From NCBI GenBank assembly GCA_027488785.1, contig JAIYAY010000018.1, positions 1-64,000 on the forward strand: DNA of 64,000 nucleotides, given 5' to 3'. This document shows positions 26,924 to 35,983 of the stretch, one piece after another. The DNA is from Sphingomonadales bacterium (GTDB lineage Bacteria > Pseudomonadota > Alphaproteobacteria > Sphingomonadales > Sphingomonadaceae). Made by a program: the position numbers and the translations under genes. Each line of letters starts with the position of its first letter. Position 1 is the first letter of the stretch. Under the pieces are notes generated by a model. The model saw nothing but the letters and a program-made list of their open reading frames with translations. It made no database searches and was not told the origin of the DNA.

Positions 26924-28042
26924 TCACCCAAGCAGCAAAGGGGCAAGCTTTGCGCGTTGCCATGCCGCATCACCAAATTGCGACGCATGAAATATCGCGG
27001 CACGGCGGTGGAGGCCGGCATCGCAATCATGGGTAAAGCCAAAGCCGCCATGAAATTGGATCGCCCGATCGGCGGCGAAGCTATAGGTTGCGTCTGCCGC
27101 GGCCTTTGCCATGCGCACGGCGATTTCGCCAACGCCTTGGTCACTGAAACTGTTGGCTGCGCTATATAAATGCGACCGCGCTTTTTCATATTCGACATAA
27201 GCGTCAACCGTGGGATGCTTCAGCGCCTGATATTCACCGATAAGCTTTCCAAACTGCTTACGCGTTTGCAGATAGCTGACGGTATAATCGATCACGCTTT
27301 GTGACCCACCGCACATTTCCGCGCTTTGGAGGAGATTGGCAACCTGTTCGATATGCGCCAAGGTGGATGTCGCACGGTCGATCTCTAACAATGCCGCGCG
27401 CGATACGGCCAAACCATCCAGCGACAATGCAAAACTGCGTTTGGTTTCGTCGATAATCGCTTCGCGGCGCAAACGTCCTTTGACGTCTTCGGCAGTCAGC
27501 AGAACCAAGGCTGGCTTGCCATCCAACTGCACCGACGCAATGACAATATCGGCGCTCTCGGCCCATAAGACAAATAGCTTTTCACCAGACAGATGCACCG
27601 CGTCACCCTCTAGCTTTGCCGTCGCGGTGATATTCTGCAGGTCCCAGTCGCCATGCGCTTCGGACAAAGCCAGCGTGCCAATTGCCCCCTCGGCAAGCTT
27701 GGGCAACCAAGCGGACGTTTGCTGCGCGCTGCCCCCCATAATCAGTGCCTGCGCCGCCAAGGTCGATGATGCCAAGGGCGATGCCATCAGGTGCCGGCCC
27801 ATTTGTTCCACTACCGGCACAACCTCCGCGAGGGTCAGGCCGACGCCTCCATGGGCCTCCGGTATCGATATTGCGGTCCAACCTAAGGCCGCCATTTCGG
27901 CCCAGACATCGGCGTCATAGCCCAAATCGCTGTCCATCAGCTTGCGGACGCGGTCGATGGGCGATTTGTCGCGGCAAAAGCTCGTGGCTACATCCAGCAG
28001 CTCGATCTGTTCTTCGCTATATCCAAGCCCGGCCATTTGCAT
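26924..28042 (-). CDS. Acyl-CoA dehydrogenase family protein
   Basis: The protein has 372 residues. It shows an N-terminal helical domain, a middle beta domain (LALSEAHGDWD, LSGEKLFVLW) and a C-terminal helical domain with TRKQFGKLIGEYQALKHPTVD and IQFHGGFGFTHD, all typical of FAD-containing acyl-CoA dehydrogenases. It introduces a double bond next to the thioester; the sequence is closest in style to the FadE subtypes used for ring or side-chain degradation. GAGGAGA precedes the ATG at 28042. Only 20 bases separate it from the DHp-like gene, so it may head the H-NOX operon. Its substrate is unknown. Confidence 0.88.
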   Translation of the reverse strand: MQMAGLGYSEEQIELLDVATSFCRDKSPIDRVRKLMDSDLGYDADVWAEMAALGWTAISIPEAHGGVGLTLAEVVPVVEQMGRHLMASPLASSTLAAQALIMGGSAQQTSAWLPKLAEGAIGTLALSEAHGDWDLQNITATAKLEGDAVHLSGEKLFVLWAESADIVIASVQLDGKPALVLLTAEDVKGRLRREAIIDETKRSFALSLDGLAVSRAALLEIDRATSTLAHIEQVANLLQSAEMCGGSQSVIDYTVSYLQTRKQFGKLIGEYQALKHPTVDAYVEYEKARSHLYSAANSFSDQGVGEIAVRMAKAAADATYSFAADRAIQFHGGFGFTHDCDAGLHRRAAIFHASQFGDAAWQRAKLAPLLLG

Positions 28043-28052
28043 GTCATTCTCT

Positions 28053-28084
28053 CCTCACGCCATTATCTTATCTATGGCGTGAGG
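28053..28084 (-). promoter_or_regulatory. Perfect 11-bp inverted repeat over the ribosome site
   Basis: Arms CCTCACGCCAT (28053-28063) and ATGGCGTGAGG (28074-28084) flank a 10-bp A/T-rich spacer. On the minus strand the promoter-distal arm (GGCGTGAGG) includes the first bases of the Shine-Dalgarno sequence of the acyl-CoA dehydrogenase. It could be a dimeric repressor's operator or an RNA hairpin that hides the ribosome site. Confidence 0.7.
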
Positions 28085-28131
28085 GATGGCAAGAAATCAA
28101 GGCGATTTAACTGATCGGTTAAAAGCAAAGC

Positions 28132-29757
28132 TTATGCTTGCTCCAATATCTTCCGACCCGGCCGCACTTTCATTTTATGGCCCGTCTTGGTGGCGAGCGA
28201 CACATCCTTGATTGTCTGCATAAACACCCATTCATTGGTTGCCGCCTGCGGCGTGAGCGACAAATGCATGTAACCACGGTTGGATGTATCGACCCAGCGC
28301 AATTCCTGTTTACTGGTTTCAAGCAAGCTGCGCGCGACGTCAGACGGGGCGGTGAACGGAATTGCGTTTTCAAAGCCAGGCGACGAGACGCTGTGACCCC
28401 CAAATTCAACGCCTGCAGGTTTGCCGCCTTCGGGCAAGTCATAGGCCCAGCCATTATGGCTATCGCCCGTTACAACAACCAAGTTTGCGTCTGCGCGCTG
28501 GGCCGCCGCCAGCAAACGCGACCGTGCTGCAGGGTAACCGCCCCAATTGTCGAGATTGTATGGCAAGCCTGCCTTTGTCGCAGCGATGCCCTGCCGCACA
28601 TAATTGCGCGCACGTTCAGGGCCAAATGGGGGGACCCAATCCATCGCGCTCTCCGGCGTGTAGTTATAACCCATATTGGTGGCGGAACCCAGCACCGTCC
28701 AGGTAGCACGATTACGGCCAATCGCGCGTGACAACCATGCCTCTTGTTCGCTTCCCAACATCGTCATGGACGGATCACGCCATGCACCATCGCGAAATTC
28801 GGAAAGTGCCTTTGCCGGATCACCCGACCGTAGCAGGTCAGCATAAGCATAAGGCTTGGATCGGGCGACCGCGCGCGAGTCGGTGCGGTAATAAGTGGCA
28901 AGATCGCCAATCGGATATTCCTTCCACGGCTGCTCACCAACAGGCAACCATTCGCGCCACACCTGCATTGCGGCGTTGCGCCGAGAATTCCAGTCACCTT
29001 CATCCACGCTGTGGTTTTGCGCGCCGCCTTCCCAACTATCATTGGCGCTTTCATGATCGTCGGTATTGGCGATCATCGGAAAATTGGCGTGCAGCGCCTG
29101 CAACTGCTTATCCGAACGATAGCTGGCGTAACGCAAACGATAATCCGCCAGCGTCAGGATTTCATCGGCGGGGAAAATACGCGCGGCAAATTTCGCGCCG
29201 CCATCATAGCCGCCACGGCCATATTCGTAGATATAATCACCCATGTGCAGGACAAGATCTATGTCATTGCGCGCGGCGGCATGGCCATAAGCGTTGAATT
29301 CACCGAAGCCTAGATTGGAGCAGGAGAATATCGCGATATTAAATTTTGCCGCTTTGCCCACGGGCAACGTCTTGGTGCGTCCAATAGGCGAGATGCTGCC
29401 ATCGGGCGCGATGAAACGGAACCAGTGCCATTTGCCCGGCGCAAGACTGTCCACGGTGATTTTAACCGTATGGTCGCGCCATGGCCCCGTAACCATTTCG
29501 CCGCCGCCTGCAATTTTGGTAAAATCCTGACTTTCAGAAATCTCGACGCGCACTTTTGAAGCGCTGCCCGTGGGGTTCACATAGCGCGTCCACAATAGCA
29601 CCGAATCGGGACCTGGCTCGCCGCTCGCGACATTATGCGTAAATCCCGTGAGGCCCAAAAGCGTTTGCGCCATAGCGGCGCCACCCGGCAGCATCAGTCC
29701 GCCCAGACCAAATCCCGCGGTGGCCAGCAGTTGGCGGCGATCAACTATAAATGACAT
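28132..29757 (-). CDS. phoD: PhoD-like alkaline phosphatase, Tat-exported
   Basis: I start at ATG 29757 (MSFIVDRRQLLATAG), because this gives a normal Tat signal with twin arginines; the upstream extension is unlikely. The mature part has an N-terminal Ig-like domain (VASGEPGPDSVLLWTRY), then the metallophosphatase core with FSCSN, LVLHMGDYIYEYG, NTDDHESAND and VVTGDSHNGWAYD. PhoD enzymes are calcium/iron phosphodiesterases or monoesterases that release phosphate outside the inner membrane. Length (541 aa) is normal. It is monocistronic, and no Pho box was identified by eye. A second PhoD-type gene lies at 47257. Confidence 0.9.
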   Translation of the reverse strand: MSFIVDRRQLLATAGFGLGGLMLPGGAAMAQTLLGLTGFTHNVASGEPGPDSVLLWTRYVNPTGSASKVRVEISESQDFTKIAGGGEMVTGPWRDHTVKITVDSLAPGKWHWFRFIAPDGSISPIGRTKTLPVGKAAKFNIAIFSCSNLGFGEFNAYGHAAARNDIDLVLHMGDYIYEYGRGGYDGGAKFAARIFPADEILTLADYRLRYASYRSDKQLQALHANFPMIANTDDHESANDSWEGGAQNHSVDEGDWNSRRNAAMQVWREWLPVGEQPWKEYPIGDLATYYRTDSRAVARSKPYAYADLLRSGDPAKALSEFRDGAWRDPSMTMLGSEQEAWLSRAIGRNRATWTVLGSATNMGYNYTPESAMDWVPPFGPERARNYVRQGIAATKAGLPYNLDNWGGYPAARSRLLAAAQRADANLVVVTGDSHNGWAYDLPEGGKPAGVEFGGHSVSSPGFENAIPFTAPSDVARSLLETSKQELRWVDTSNRGYMHLSLTPQAATNEWVFMQTIKDVSLATKTGHKMKVRPGRKILEQA

Positions 29758-29870
29758 TATCGGCTTCCCCTTTTGCGTTTCCAGCAATCCCTGCGGCATA
29801 TCGTAACGACGCTGCCCAATATGCGCTAATAAAATGCTGTTGCAGCGCTGTGACAGGCGCGCGCGCTGCC

Positions 29871-30467
29871 TTAAATGAAACTATCCAGCCATTTTTCTGC
29901 CAGAGCCTCGGCCTCATCGACGCTGAAAGGCGCATTGCCCAAGCTGAGCTCAAGCCACAGACCATCGACCAAGGCCGTTAGCGCCACGGCGGCCAATCGG
30001 GCATCGGCTGGCGCATTCGGACAAGCGAGGATCAGGCGCTCCATATCCTGCCGGTTTTCCGCATAAATCTCATCATGGATTGCGCCAATCGCAGGCACCG
30101 TCCGCGACAGGCTCCAAAAAGCCAGCCATGTCGCGAGCAGCTCCGGATCCGCAATCGGCGCGCGGAAGCTTGCGGTGACAAAGGCGAGCAACCGGCCACG
30201 CGGATTATCAGCGGGCACGGCATCCACCGCCGCATGCAATGCGGCTGCGACCCGCGCGCCGGTTGCGCGATAGGTTGCGGCCACCAGCGCATCAATGCCG
30301 TCGAAATAATGCCGCAGCAAACCCGCCGAAACACCCGCCTCCACGCAAATTGCGCGCACCGACGTCCCATGTGCCCCCCGCGTGGATAGGCAGCGCGCCG
30401 TCGCCGCAATCAACGCATCGCGGCGCGTGTCGGCGCTTTTTCGGGTGAAGACTTGTCGCAATGGCAT
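29871..30467 (-). CDS. TetR-family regulator (BetI-like)
   Basis: I start at ATG 30467 (MPLRQVFTRKSADTRRD), with AAGG close upstream. Residues 14-60 form the TetR helix-turn-helix (SVRAICVEAGVSAGLLRHYF), nearly the BetI signature. The C-terminal domain is the ligand-sensing helical bundle. BetI-type proteins repress genes for betaine- or choline-related catabolism. It is divergent from the Rieske/FAD operon with only 36 bases between the two starts, and a perfect palindrome lies in that gap. It therefore most likely represses itself and that operon. Confidence 0.88.
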   Translation of the reverse strand: MPLRQVFTRKSADTRRDALIAATARCLSTRGAHGTSVRAICVEAGVSAGLLRHYFDGIDALVAATYRATGARVAAALHAAVDAVPADNPRGRLLAFVTASFRAPIADPELLATWLAFWSLSRTVPAIGAIHDEIYAENRQDMERLILACPNAPADARLAAVALTALVDGLWLELSLGNAPFSVDEAEALAEKWLDSFI

Positions 30468-30474
30468 GACCTTG

Positions 30475-30490
30475 TTATACACTCGTATAA
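30475..30490 (+). promoter_or_regulatory. Palindromic operator TTATAC-ACTC-GTATAA
   Basis: Perfect 6-bp arms are separated by 4 bases, centred between the divergent TetR gene (start 30467) and the Rieske gene (start 30504). It lies just before the latter's ribosome site (AAGGAGA, 30492-30498). The arms also resemble -10 elements, so bound repressor would block transcription in both directions. TetR proteins bind such short inverted repeats as dimers. Confidence 0.7.
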
Positions 30491-30503
30491 TAAGGAGAGC
30501 AAG

Positions 30504-31679
30504 ATGTCCGAATCAGGCTTAGATACATCGCATGATCATTTGGAAGGGTGGAGCCTACCAGCCTGGACCTATGATGATCCCGAATTCGCTGCGCTTGAGG
30601 TAGACCGCATTTTCCGCCCGTCCTGGCAAGTGGTGTGCCATATCAGCGATGTTCCGAATGTGGGTGACTGGCACAGCCTCGATTATATCGGCGAAAGCGT
30701 CATTGTCGTGCGCGGAACAGACCAAGTGCTGCGCGCCTTCACCAATGTCTGCCGCCACCGGGGTAGCCGTTTGGTCGATGGTTCCGGCGGTTGTGCCAAG
30801 AAATTGGTCTGCCCCTATCATGCATGGACCTATGATCTCGATGGCCGTTTAACCGGCGTCCCCGACAGCGCCTCTTACCCGACGCTCGATAAGGATAAGG
30901 CCAGCCTTGTGCACGTCGACATGGAAATCTGGCGCGGGTTTGTGTTTGTCCGTCTGGAAAGCGGCGGGCCTTCGGTTGCAGAAATGATGACGCCTTATGA
31001 AGCGCAGGTCGCGCCCTATCGGTTTGAGGAATTGAAGGCGCTGGGCCGCGTCACCATGCGTCCGCGCGCGGTGAATTGGAAAAATGTGGGCGATAATTAT
31101 TCCGACGGCCTGCACATCCCCGTCGCGCATCCCGGCCTGACGCGCTTGTTCGGCAAAAGCTATGGCGTTGAAGCGGAGCCACATGTCGACCGCATGTGGG
31201 GTGACCTTGTCGACCGGCCATCGACCAACTGGTCGGAACGCGCGTATCAAAATCTGCTGCCGCCGGTGACGCATTTGCCCGAAGCCAATCAGAAACGCTG
31301 GCTCTATTTCAAGCTGTGGCCTTCGGTTGCCTTTGACATTTATCCGGACCAAGTGGACTTCATGCAATGGTTGCCCACGGGGCCCGATAGCTGTGTCATC
31401 CGAGAGATCAGCTATATCCTTCCTGACGCCCCCGATTATGAATGGCGCCGCGAAATGCGCGCCGCGCGTTACCTCAACTGGCGGATCAACCGGCAAGTCA
31501 ATGCCGAGGACACCGTCCTCATCACCCGCGTGCAGCAAGGCATGGCGAGCCGCAGTTTTTCCATGGGGCCGCTGTCCGACAAGGAAGTCTGCCTGAAAAG
31601 CTTCTGCCGCCAAATCCGCAACATCATTCCCGAGGCCCGCCTCGAACAACGCCCGGCATCGGGTTGGAGCAAAAAATGA
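30504..31679 (+). CDS. Rieske oxygenase, alpha subunit
   Basis: I start at ATG 30504, 6 bases after AAGGAGA. The Rieske [2Fe-2S] domain has C83-x-H85 (CRH) and C103-xx-H106 (CPYH). The catalytic iron domain begins with the mononuclear-iron motif NYSDGLHIPVAH, with H204 and H209 as ligands and D201 as the electron bridge. The enzyme hydroxylates or demethylates a substrate using O2 and electrons from a reductase. The BetI-like regulator suggests a quaternary amine such as a betaine. The next gene overlaps by 4 bases; no ferredoxin or reductase gene is adjacent. Confidence 0.9.
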   Translation: MSESGLDTSHDHLEGWSLPAWTYDDPEFAALEVDRIFRPSWQVVCHISDVPNVGDWHSLDYIGESVIVVRGTDQVLRAFTNVCRHRGSRLVDGSGGCAKKLVCPYHAWTYDLDGRLTGVPDSASYPTLDKDKASLVHVDMEIWRGFVFVRLESGGPSVAEMMTPYEAQVAPYRFEELKALGRVTMRPRAVNWKNVGDNYSDGLHIPVAHPGLTRLFGKSYGVEAEPHVDRMWGDLVDRPSTNWSERAYQNLLPPVTHLPEANQKRWLYFKLWPSVAFDIYPDQVDFMQWLPTGPDSCVIREISYILPDAPDYEWRREMRAARYLNWRINRQVNAEDTVLITRVQQGMASRSFSMGPLSDKEVCLKSFCRQIRNIIPEARLEQRPASGWSKK

Positions 31680-33295
31680 CACAAAAATATGACGCCCTCA
31701 TCATCGGTGCTGGCCATAACGGCTTGGTCTGCGCTTTTTATCTCGCGCGTGCTGGTCTGAAGGTCCGCATCGTCGAGCGCCGCGATGTCGTCGGTGGCGC
31801 GGCGGTTACCGAAGAATTCCACCCCGGTTTCCGCAATTCGGTCGCCAGCTACACCGTTAGCCTGCTGCAACCCAAAGTCATTGCCGACATGAAGCTGGTG
31901 GACCATGGCTACCGCGTCATTGAACGCCCCATCTCCAATTTCTTGCCGCAAGAAGATGGTGGATATTTGAAACTCGGCGGCGGGTTGGAACGCACGCAAG
32001 CCGAATTTGCGCGCTTTTCAAAACATGACGCGGCGGTCTTGCCGCAATATTATGATATGCTGGAAGGTGTTGCCGACGTCTTGCGCGATCTTGCGTTGCG
32101 CTCCCCACCCAATGTCGGCGATGGCCTAAAGACGCTCATCGACGCCGCCGTGCAGGGCCGCGGGCTGATGAAACTCAACCTGTCGCAGCAACGTGATGTG
32201 CTCGAACTGTTTACCAAATCGGCGCGCAGCTTCTTGGATAGTTGGTTTGAAAGCGAAGCCGTCAAGGCTGCGTTCGGCTTCGATGCGGTTGTGGGCAATT
32301 ATGCCAGCCCCGATACGCCAGGCAGCGCTTATGTCTTGCTGCACCATGTCTTTGGCGAAGTGAACGGTAACAAAGGCGCTTGGGGCCACAGCATCGGCGG
32401 CATGGGCGCAATCACGCAGATCATGGCCAAGGTATGCCGCGATTTGGGTGTCGAAATCAGCTTGGAAGCGCCCGTATCGCGCGTGTTAGTTGATGGCGAA
32501 AAAGTTGCGGGCGTTCGCTTGGAAAGCGGCGAGGAAATCGTCGCCGATCGCGTGATTTCCAACGTCGGGCCGAAGCTGCTCTACGAACGCATGTTCGACG
32601 ATGCCGACCTGAAACCAGAGTTCAAACGCCGCGTGAAGGGCTTCAAGGCCGGTAGCGGCACGTTCCGGATGAATGTGGCTTTGTCCGAACTGCCCAAATT
32701 TACCTGCTTGCCCGAAGCTGGCGAGCACCATCAATCGGGTATCATCATTGCGCCAACACTCGAATATATGGACCGCGCATTTTTGGATGCGAAACGCGAT
32801 GGCTGGTCGCAAAAGCCCATCGTCGAAATCCTTATCCCCTCGACCGTCGATGACAGCCTTGCGCCCGCAGGGCAGCATGTTGCGAGCCTGTTCTGTCAGC
32901 AATTTGCACCGGAACTGCCCAATAATGCCGATGGCACAGCACGCGATTGGGACGCCGAAGAAGGCAAGGCCGCCGACGATATCATCAGCACGGTTGAGGC
33001 CTATGCGCCCGGCTTCCGCGCGTCTGTTTTGGGCCGCCAAATCCTCAGCCCCAAGGGGCTCGAGCGGAAATTCGGACTGGTCGGCGGCGACATCATGCAC
33101 GGCAATATGAGCCTTGACCAATTATGGTCGGCACGTCCGATCTTGGGCCATGGCGCGTATCGCGGGCCGTTAAAAGGGCTGTATATGTGCGGCGCAGGAA
33201 GCCATCCCGGCGGCGGTGTGACCGGCGCTCCGGGGCATAATTGCGCGGCAGAGGTGCTCGCCGACCGCAGCCTGTTCAAACGGATATTCGCTTAA
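31676..33295 (+). CDS. Phytoene-dehydrogenase-like FAD/NAD oxidoreductase (PYROXD2 type)
   Basis: ATG at 31676 overlaps the Rieske stop (ATGA); the frame is open upstream but that part is antisense-like. The N-terminus is a classical dinucleotide fold (ALIIGAGHNGLVCAFYLARAG), followed by VVGGAAVTEEFHPGFR. The C-terminus has LYMCGAGSHPGGGVTGAPGHNCA, the family's final FAD motif. The layout is of CrtI/PYROXD2-like amine- or alkene-oxidising enzymes of about 530 residues. No carotenoid genes are close, so a catabolic oxidation step shared with the Rieske oxygenase is more likely. Confidence 0.88.
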   Translation: MTQKYDALIIGAGHNGLVCAFYLARAGLKVRIVERRDVVGGAAVTEEFHPGFRNSVASYTVSLLQPKVIADMKLVDHGYRVIERPISNFLPQEDGGYLKLGGGLERTQAEFARFSKHDAAVLPQYYDMLEGVADVLRDLALRSPPNVGDGLKTLIDAAVQGRGLMKLNLSQQRDVLELFTKSARSFLDSWFESEAVKAAFGFDAVVGNYASPDTPGSAYVLLHHVFGEVNGNKGAWGHSIGGMGAITQIMAKVCRDLGVEISLEAPVSRVLVDGEKVAGVRLESGEEIVADRVISNVGPKLLYERMFDDADLKPEFKRRVKGFKAGSGTFRMNVALSELPKFTCLPEAGEHHQSGIIIAPTLEYMDRAFLDAKRDGWSQKPIVEILIPSTVDDSLAPAGQHVASLFCQQFAPELPNNADGTARDWDAEEGKAADDIISTVEAYAPGFRASVLGRQILSPKGLERKFGLVGGDIMHGNMSLDQLWSARPILGHGAYRGPLKGLYMCGAGSHPGGGVTGAPGHNCAAEVLADRSLFKRIFA

Positions 33296-33306
33296 GGGTA
33301 ATGAAA

Positions 33307-33332
33307 AAGCCGGACCTTTTCAGATCCGGCTT
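33307..33332 (-). terminator. Rho-independent terminator (strong on minus strand)
   Basis: Ten base pairs (AAGCCGGATC with GGTCCGGCTT read on the minus strand, one G-T pair) around the loop TGAAAA are followed on that strand by TTTTT. It can end transcription of the receptor gene at 33437-35863. In the plus direction the hairpin is the same but the T-run is weak, so it also serves partly for the Rieske operon. Confidence 0.75.
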
Positions 33333-33340
33333 CCTCCCCC

Positions 33341-33382
33341 TGTCGCTTTTAGCGACAAACTATGTGTCACGCGCTTCGTGAC
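33341..33382 (+). terminator. Two further short hairpins between convergent operons
   Basis: A 7-bp stem (TGTCGCT / AGCGACA, loop TTT) lies at 33341-33357, and a 6-bp stem (GTCACG / CGTGAC, loop CGCTT) at 33366-33382. Together with the terminator at 33307 they give three hairpins in under 80 bases. They probably stop or protect the 3' ends of the two converging transcripts. Confidence 0.5.
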
Positions 33383-33436
33383 GAAATTACACTTTTCTTT
33401 CTACAAATATTCTGCGCGAAGAAAAGTGAACAATCG

Positions 33437-35863
33437 TTAAAAATCGCGCGAGAACTTCAGACCGATGACGCGTGGTTTGATGACCACATCGTAAAACGCG
33501 CCGCCGGTTGGCGTGGACGCCGTAACACCCGTTCCGCAAACCGTTTCAAGACACTGGACGCCGGTGTTCACCACGCCGCGGGTATCGAACAGGTTGGTGG
33601 CAAACGCCTCAATCGCCCATGCGTCGTTCTTCACGCCAATGGAGAAGTCAGCGGTGGTATAGGCATCAAGATCGCCCTTGATCGCATTTTGCGCAGGCCG
33701 CAAATCGCTCCGGCGGCTGCCGGTGTGATTGACCGCAAATTGCACATGCCCATCCCAATCGGCGACCGGGAATTGGTAACGTGCAACGGCATTGCCCTTA
33801 AACTTAGCGGTCACCGGCAAACGCGATCCGGACTCTGCCAGCAACTCATTTCCAGCGGTGGTGCAATCAAAAGTTGCATTGGCGATCTTACAAAAATCTC
33901 GCCGAATTTCGCCGTCAGTATAGCTAAAGCCAGCGTTCAGGCTAAACCCACCAGCACGGTAGCCAGCGTCCATCTCGAGACCGCGGATGCGCGACACGCC
34001 CGCATTGCGGCTTTCCGTTAGGCCGTTCGCCCCCAAGAACGAAAGCTGGATATTGTTCCAATCTTCCTGGAACACCGCGCCATTCCAACGGAACGCACCA
34101 AATGTCGTTTTCCAGCCCAATTCATAATTGTCGAGCTTGTCCGAACCATAAGGAGGCAAGGTACCACGACGGTTGATCCCGCCTGGACGGAAACCGCGCG
34201 ACCATGTCGCGTAAACGAGCGCATCATCGGAGATTTTATATGTGGCGTTCAACTTGTGAATGACGCCCGTGTCCGACGTGGATTTGTCCACATTTGTGCA
34301 AGGGCTGCCATCAACGATGATTGGCACAGGCGTTCCCGCCGGATTTGCGCGCCGCGTTGTTCCATTGGTGTTAAGGCAAGCAGCTTCACCAGTCCTGCTC
34401 GAATAGCCGCTAGAAAATCCGAAGAAGCCCTGAAGCGAGTTATCGAACTTATAATAACGCATACCGCCAGTCAGCGAGAGCTTCTCGGTTAAATCATACG
34501 TCAATTCACCGAATGCCGCATAATCGCGGTCCACTCGCAACTGCTTGGTCAACCAGATATTGCTAGCGGTTCCCGTGACTGTGATGGAATCGGCAATATT
34601 GTCGATGATGTAATTTTGCTCAATATTGTGCGACTGGCGCTGCGCAAACACACCACCGATGAAGCGCAAAGGCGCATCGGTTGGGCTTGCAACCCGCAAT
34701 TCGCCAAAGCTTCTCTTATAGCGGTCAGTGCCTTGAATATACTGGTTCGGGTTCACCATATTCCCGGCATTATCGGTGAAATAAGCACCGTAACCGGACA
34801 AAGCATCATAGAAATACGCATAATCCGAATAATCCGACTGCGTTTCGGTCTTGCGGCGCAAATGGCCACCTGTCGCGGTCACATCCCAATTACCGATTGT
34901 ACCTTCAACCGTCAGCGCTGCCTGAATCCATTTATCACGGCTGCCTTCTGGGTTGTACTGAACGGTCTGAAGTTCCTTCTTGGTCTGCCCCGAACGTTCT
35001 TGTGAATAGCTTCCTTGCGTATTCTGTACTTGTCCCATGACTGTTGGTTTGATCGTCCAATTGTCATCAAGGTCAATGCCCAGCGCCAAACGCGCGCCAT
35101 AAGTTTCGGCGTCATTATAGTTTTCTTCGACCAACGCTGCGTTGCTCTGCCGGATGCGTGACGACGCATATGTCCGGCTACCCGCAATATTGTCGATATA
35201 GCCGCCATCGTCGCGATACCAGCCAACCAGACGCGCCGCCGCACCTTCGGAGATCGGCACGTTGACAAAGCCTTCGTAAATCGATCCGAAATCGCCATGG
35301 GCAACAGTGTTCAGCTCAACGCCAGCGCTGCCATAAAAGCCCGATGTATCTGGCGCATTGGTCACCAGCTTCAACGTACCGGCCATCGAACTTGCACCAT
35401 ATAATGTGCCCTGTGGTCCAGCGAGCGCCTCAACGCGCGCCAAATCATAAGCATGCAGATCGAGCGCACCCTGAATGGTCGTGATCGGCATTTCGTCAAG
35501 ATAGGTACCGACCGTTGGCAGCGAAGCCGAGTGGTTGGCGTTTTCGCCAGAGGCTACGCCGCGGAAATAGACCTGCGCGAAGCCGGGTCCGCCTTGTTGA
35601 ATGGTCACCGATGGCAGGAATTTCACAACATCCTGCAATTCACTGACCTGCAATTGGTCCAGCTTTTCATTGCCGATGGCGTTGATCGCGATTGGCACGT
35701 CCTGCAAATTCTGTTCGCGCTTTTGCGCGGTCACGACGATGACATTGCTGTCCTCATTCGCGGCTTCCTGCGCCATTGCCGGAACAACAACGCCAAAAGC
35801 GGTTGATGTCAGCAATGCGGCCATGGCCGTCCGAACCTTGGTCCGATGATTTAGGTTAAGCAT
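33437..35863 (-). CDS. TonB-dependent receptor (808 aa)
   Basis: I start at ATG 35863, because GAGGGGG lies 6 bases upstream and the first 31 residues form a signal peptide ending PAMAQ. The TonB box is VIVVTAQKREQNLQDVP, followed by the plug (YLDEMPITT, RVEALAGPQGTLYGASSMAGTL) and the barrel; the last residue is Phe in VIGLKFSRDF. The QKREQNLQDVP type is the most expanded receptor group of sphingomonads and is linked to uptake of hydrophobic organic compounds. It converges on the Rieske operon, so its ligand may be that operon's substrate. Confidence 0.92.
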   Translation of the reverse strand: MLNLNHRTKVRTAMAALLTSTAFGVVVPAMAQEAANEDSNVIVVTAQKREQNLQDVPIAINAIGNEKLDQLQVSELQDVVKFLPSVTIQQGGPGFAQVYFRGVASGENANHSASLPTVGTYLDEMPITTIQGALDLHAYDLARVEALAGPQGTLYGASSMAGTLKLVTNAPDTSGFYGSAGVELNTVAHGDFGSIYEGFVNVPISEGAAARLVGWYRDDGGYIDNIAGSRTYASSRIRQSNAALVEENYNDAETYGARLALGIDLDDNWTIKPTVMGQVQNTQGSYSQERSGQTKKELQTVQYNPEGSRDKWIQAALTVEGTIGNWDVTATGGHLRRKTETQSDYSDYAYFYDALSGYGAYFTDNAGNMVNPNQYIQGTDRYKRSFGELRVASPTDAPLRFIGGVFAQRQSHNIEQNYIIDNIADSITVTGTASNIWLTKQLRVDRDYAAFGELTYDLTEKLSLTGGMRYYKFDNSLQGFFGFSSGYSSRTGEAACLNTNGTTRRANPAGTPVPIIVDGSPCTNVDKSTSDTGVIHKLNATYKISDDALVYATWSRGFRPGGINRRGTLPPYGSDKLDNYELGWKTTFGAFRWNGAVFQEDWNNIQLSFLGANGLTESRNAGVSRIRGLEMDAGYRAGGFSLNAGFSYTDGEIRRDFCKIANATFDCTTAGNELLAESGSRLPVTAKFKGNAVARYQFPVADWDGHVQFAVNHTGSRRSDLRPAQNAIKGDLDAYTTADFSIGVKNDAWAIEAFATNLFDTRGVVNTGVQCLETVCGTGVTASTPTGGAFYDVVIKPRVIGLKFSRDF

Positions 35864-35983
35864 AATTACCCCCTCTTGATTAACTTGATATAAATAGGCG
35901 CCTAAACGCGCAGCCACGCAATATATTTTCGCCTAAATAGCTAATTGAAAGACAATTTGCGTCTTTGTGTTGCACGGCGGCAA

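Noticed and set aside
31442-31675. Upstream extension of the phytoene-dehydrogenase-like gene
   Set aside because: The frame is open only because it overlaps the Rieske gene; the FAD motif requires a start at 31676, which also has the ATGA overlap.
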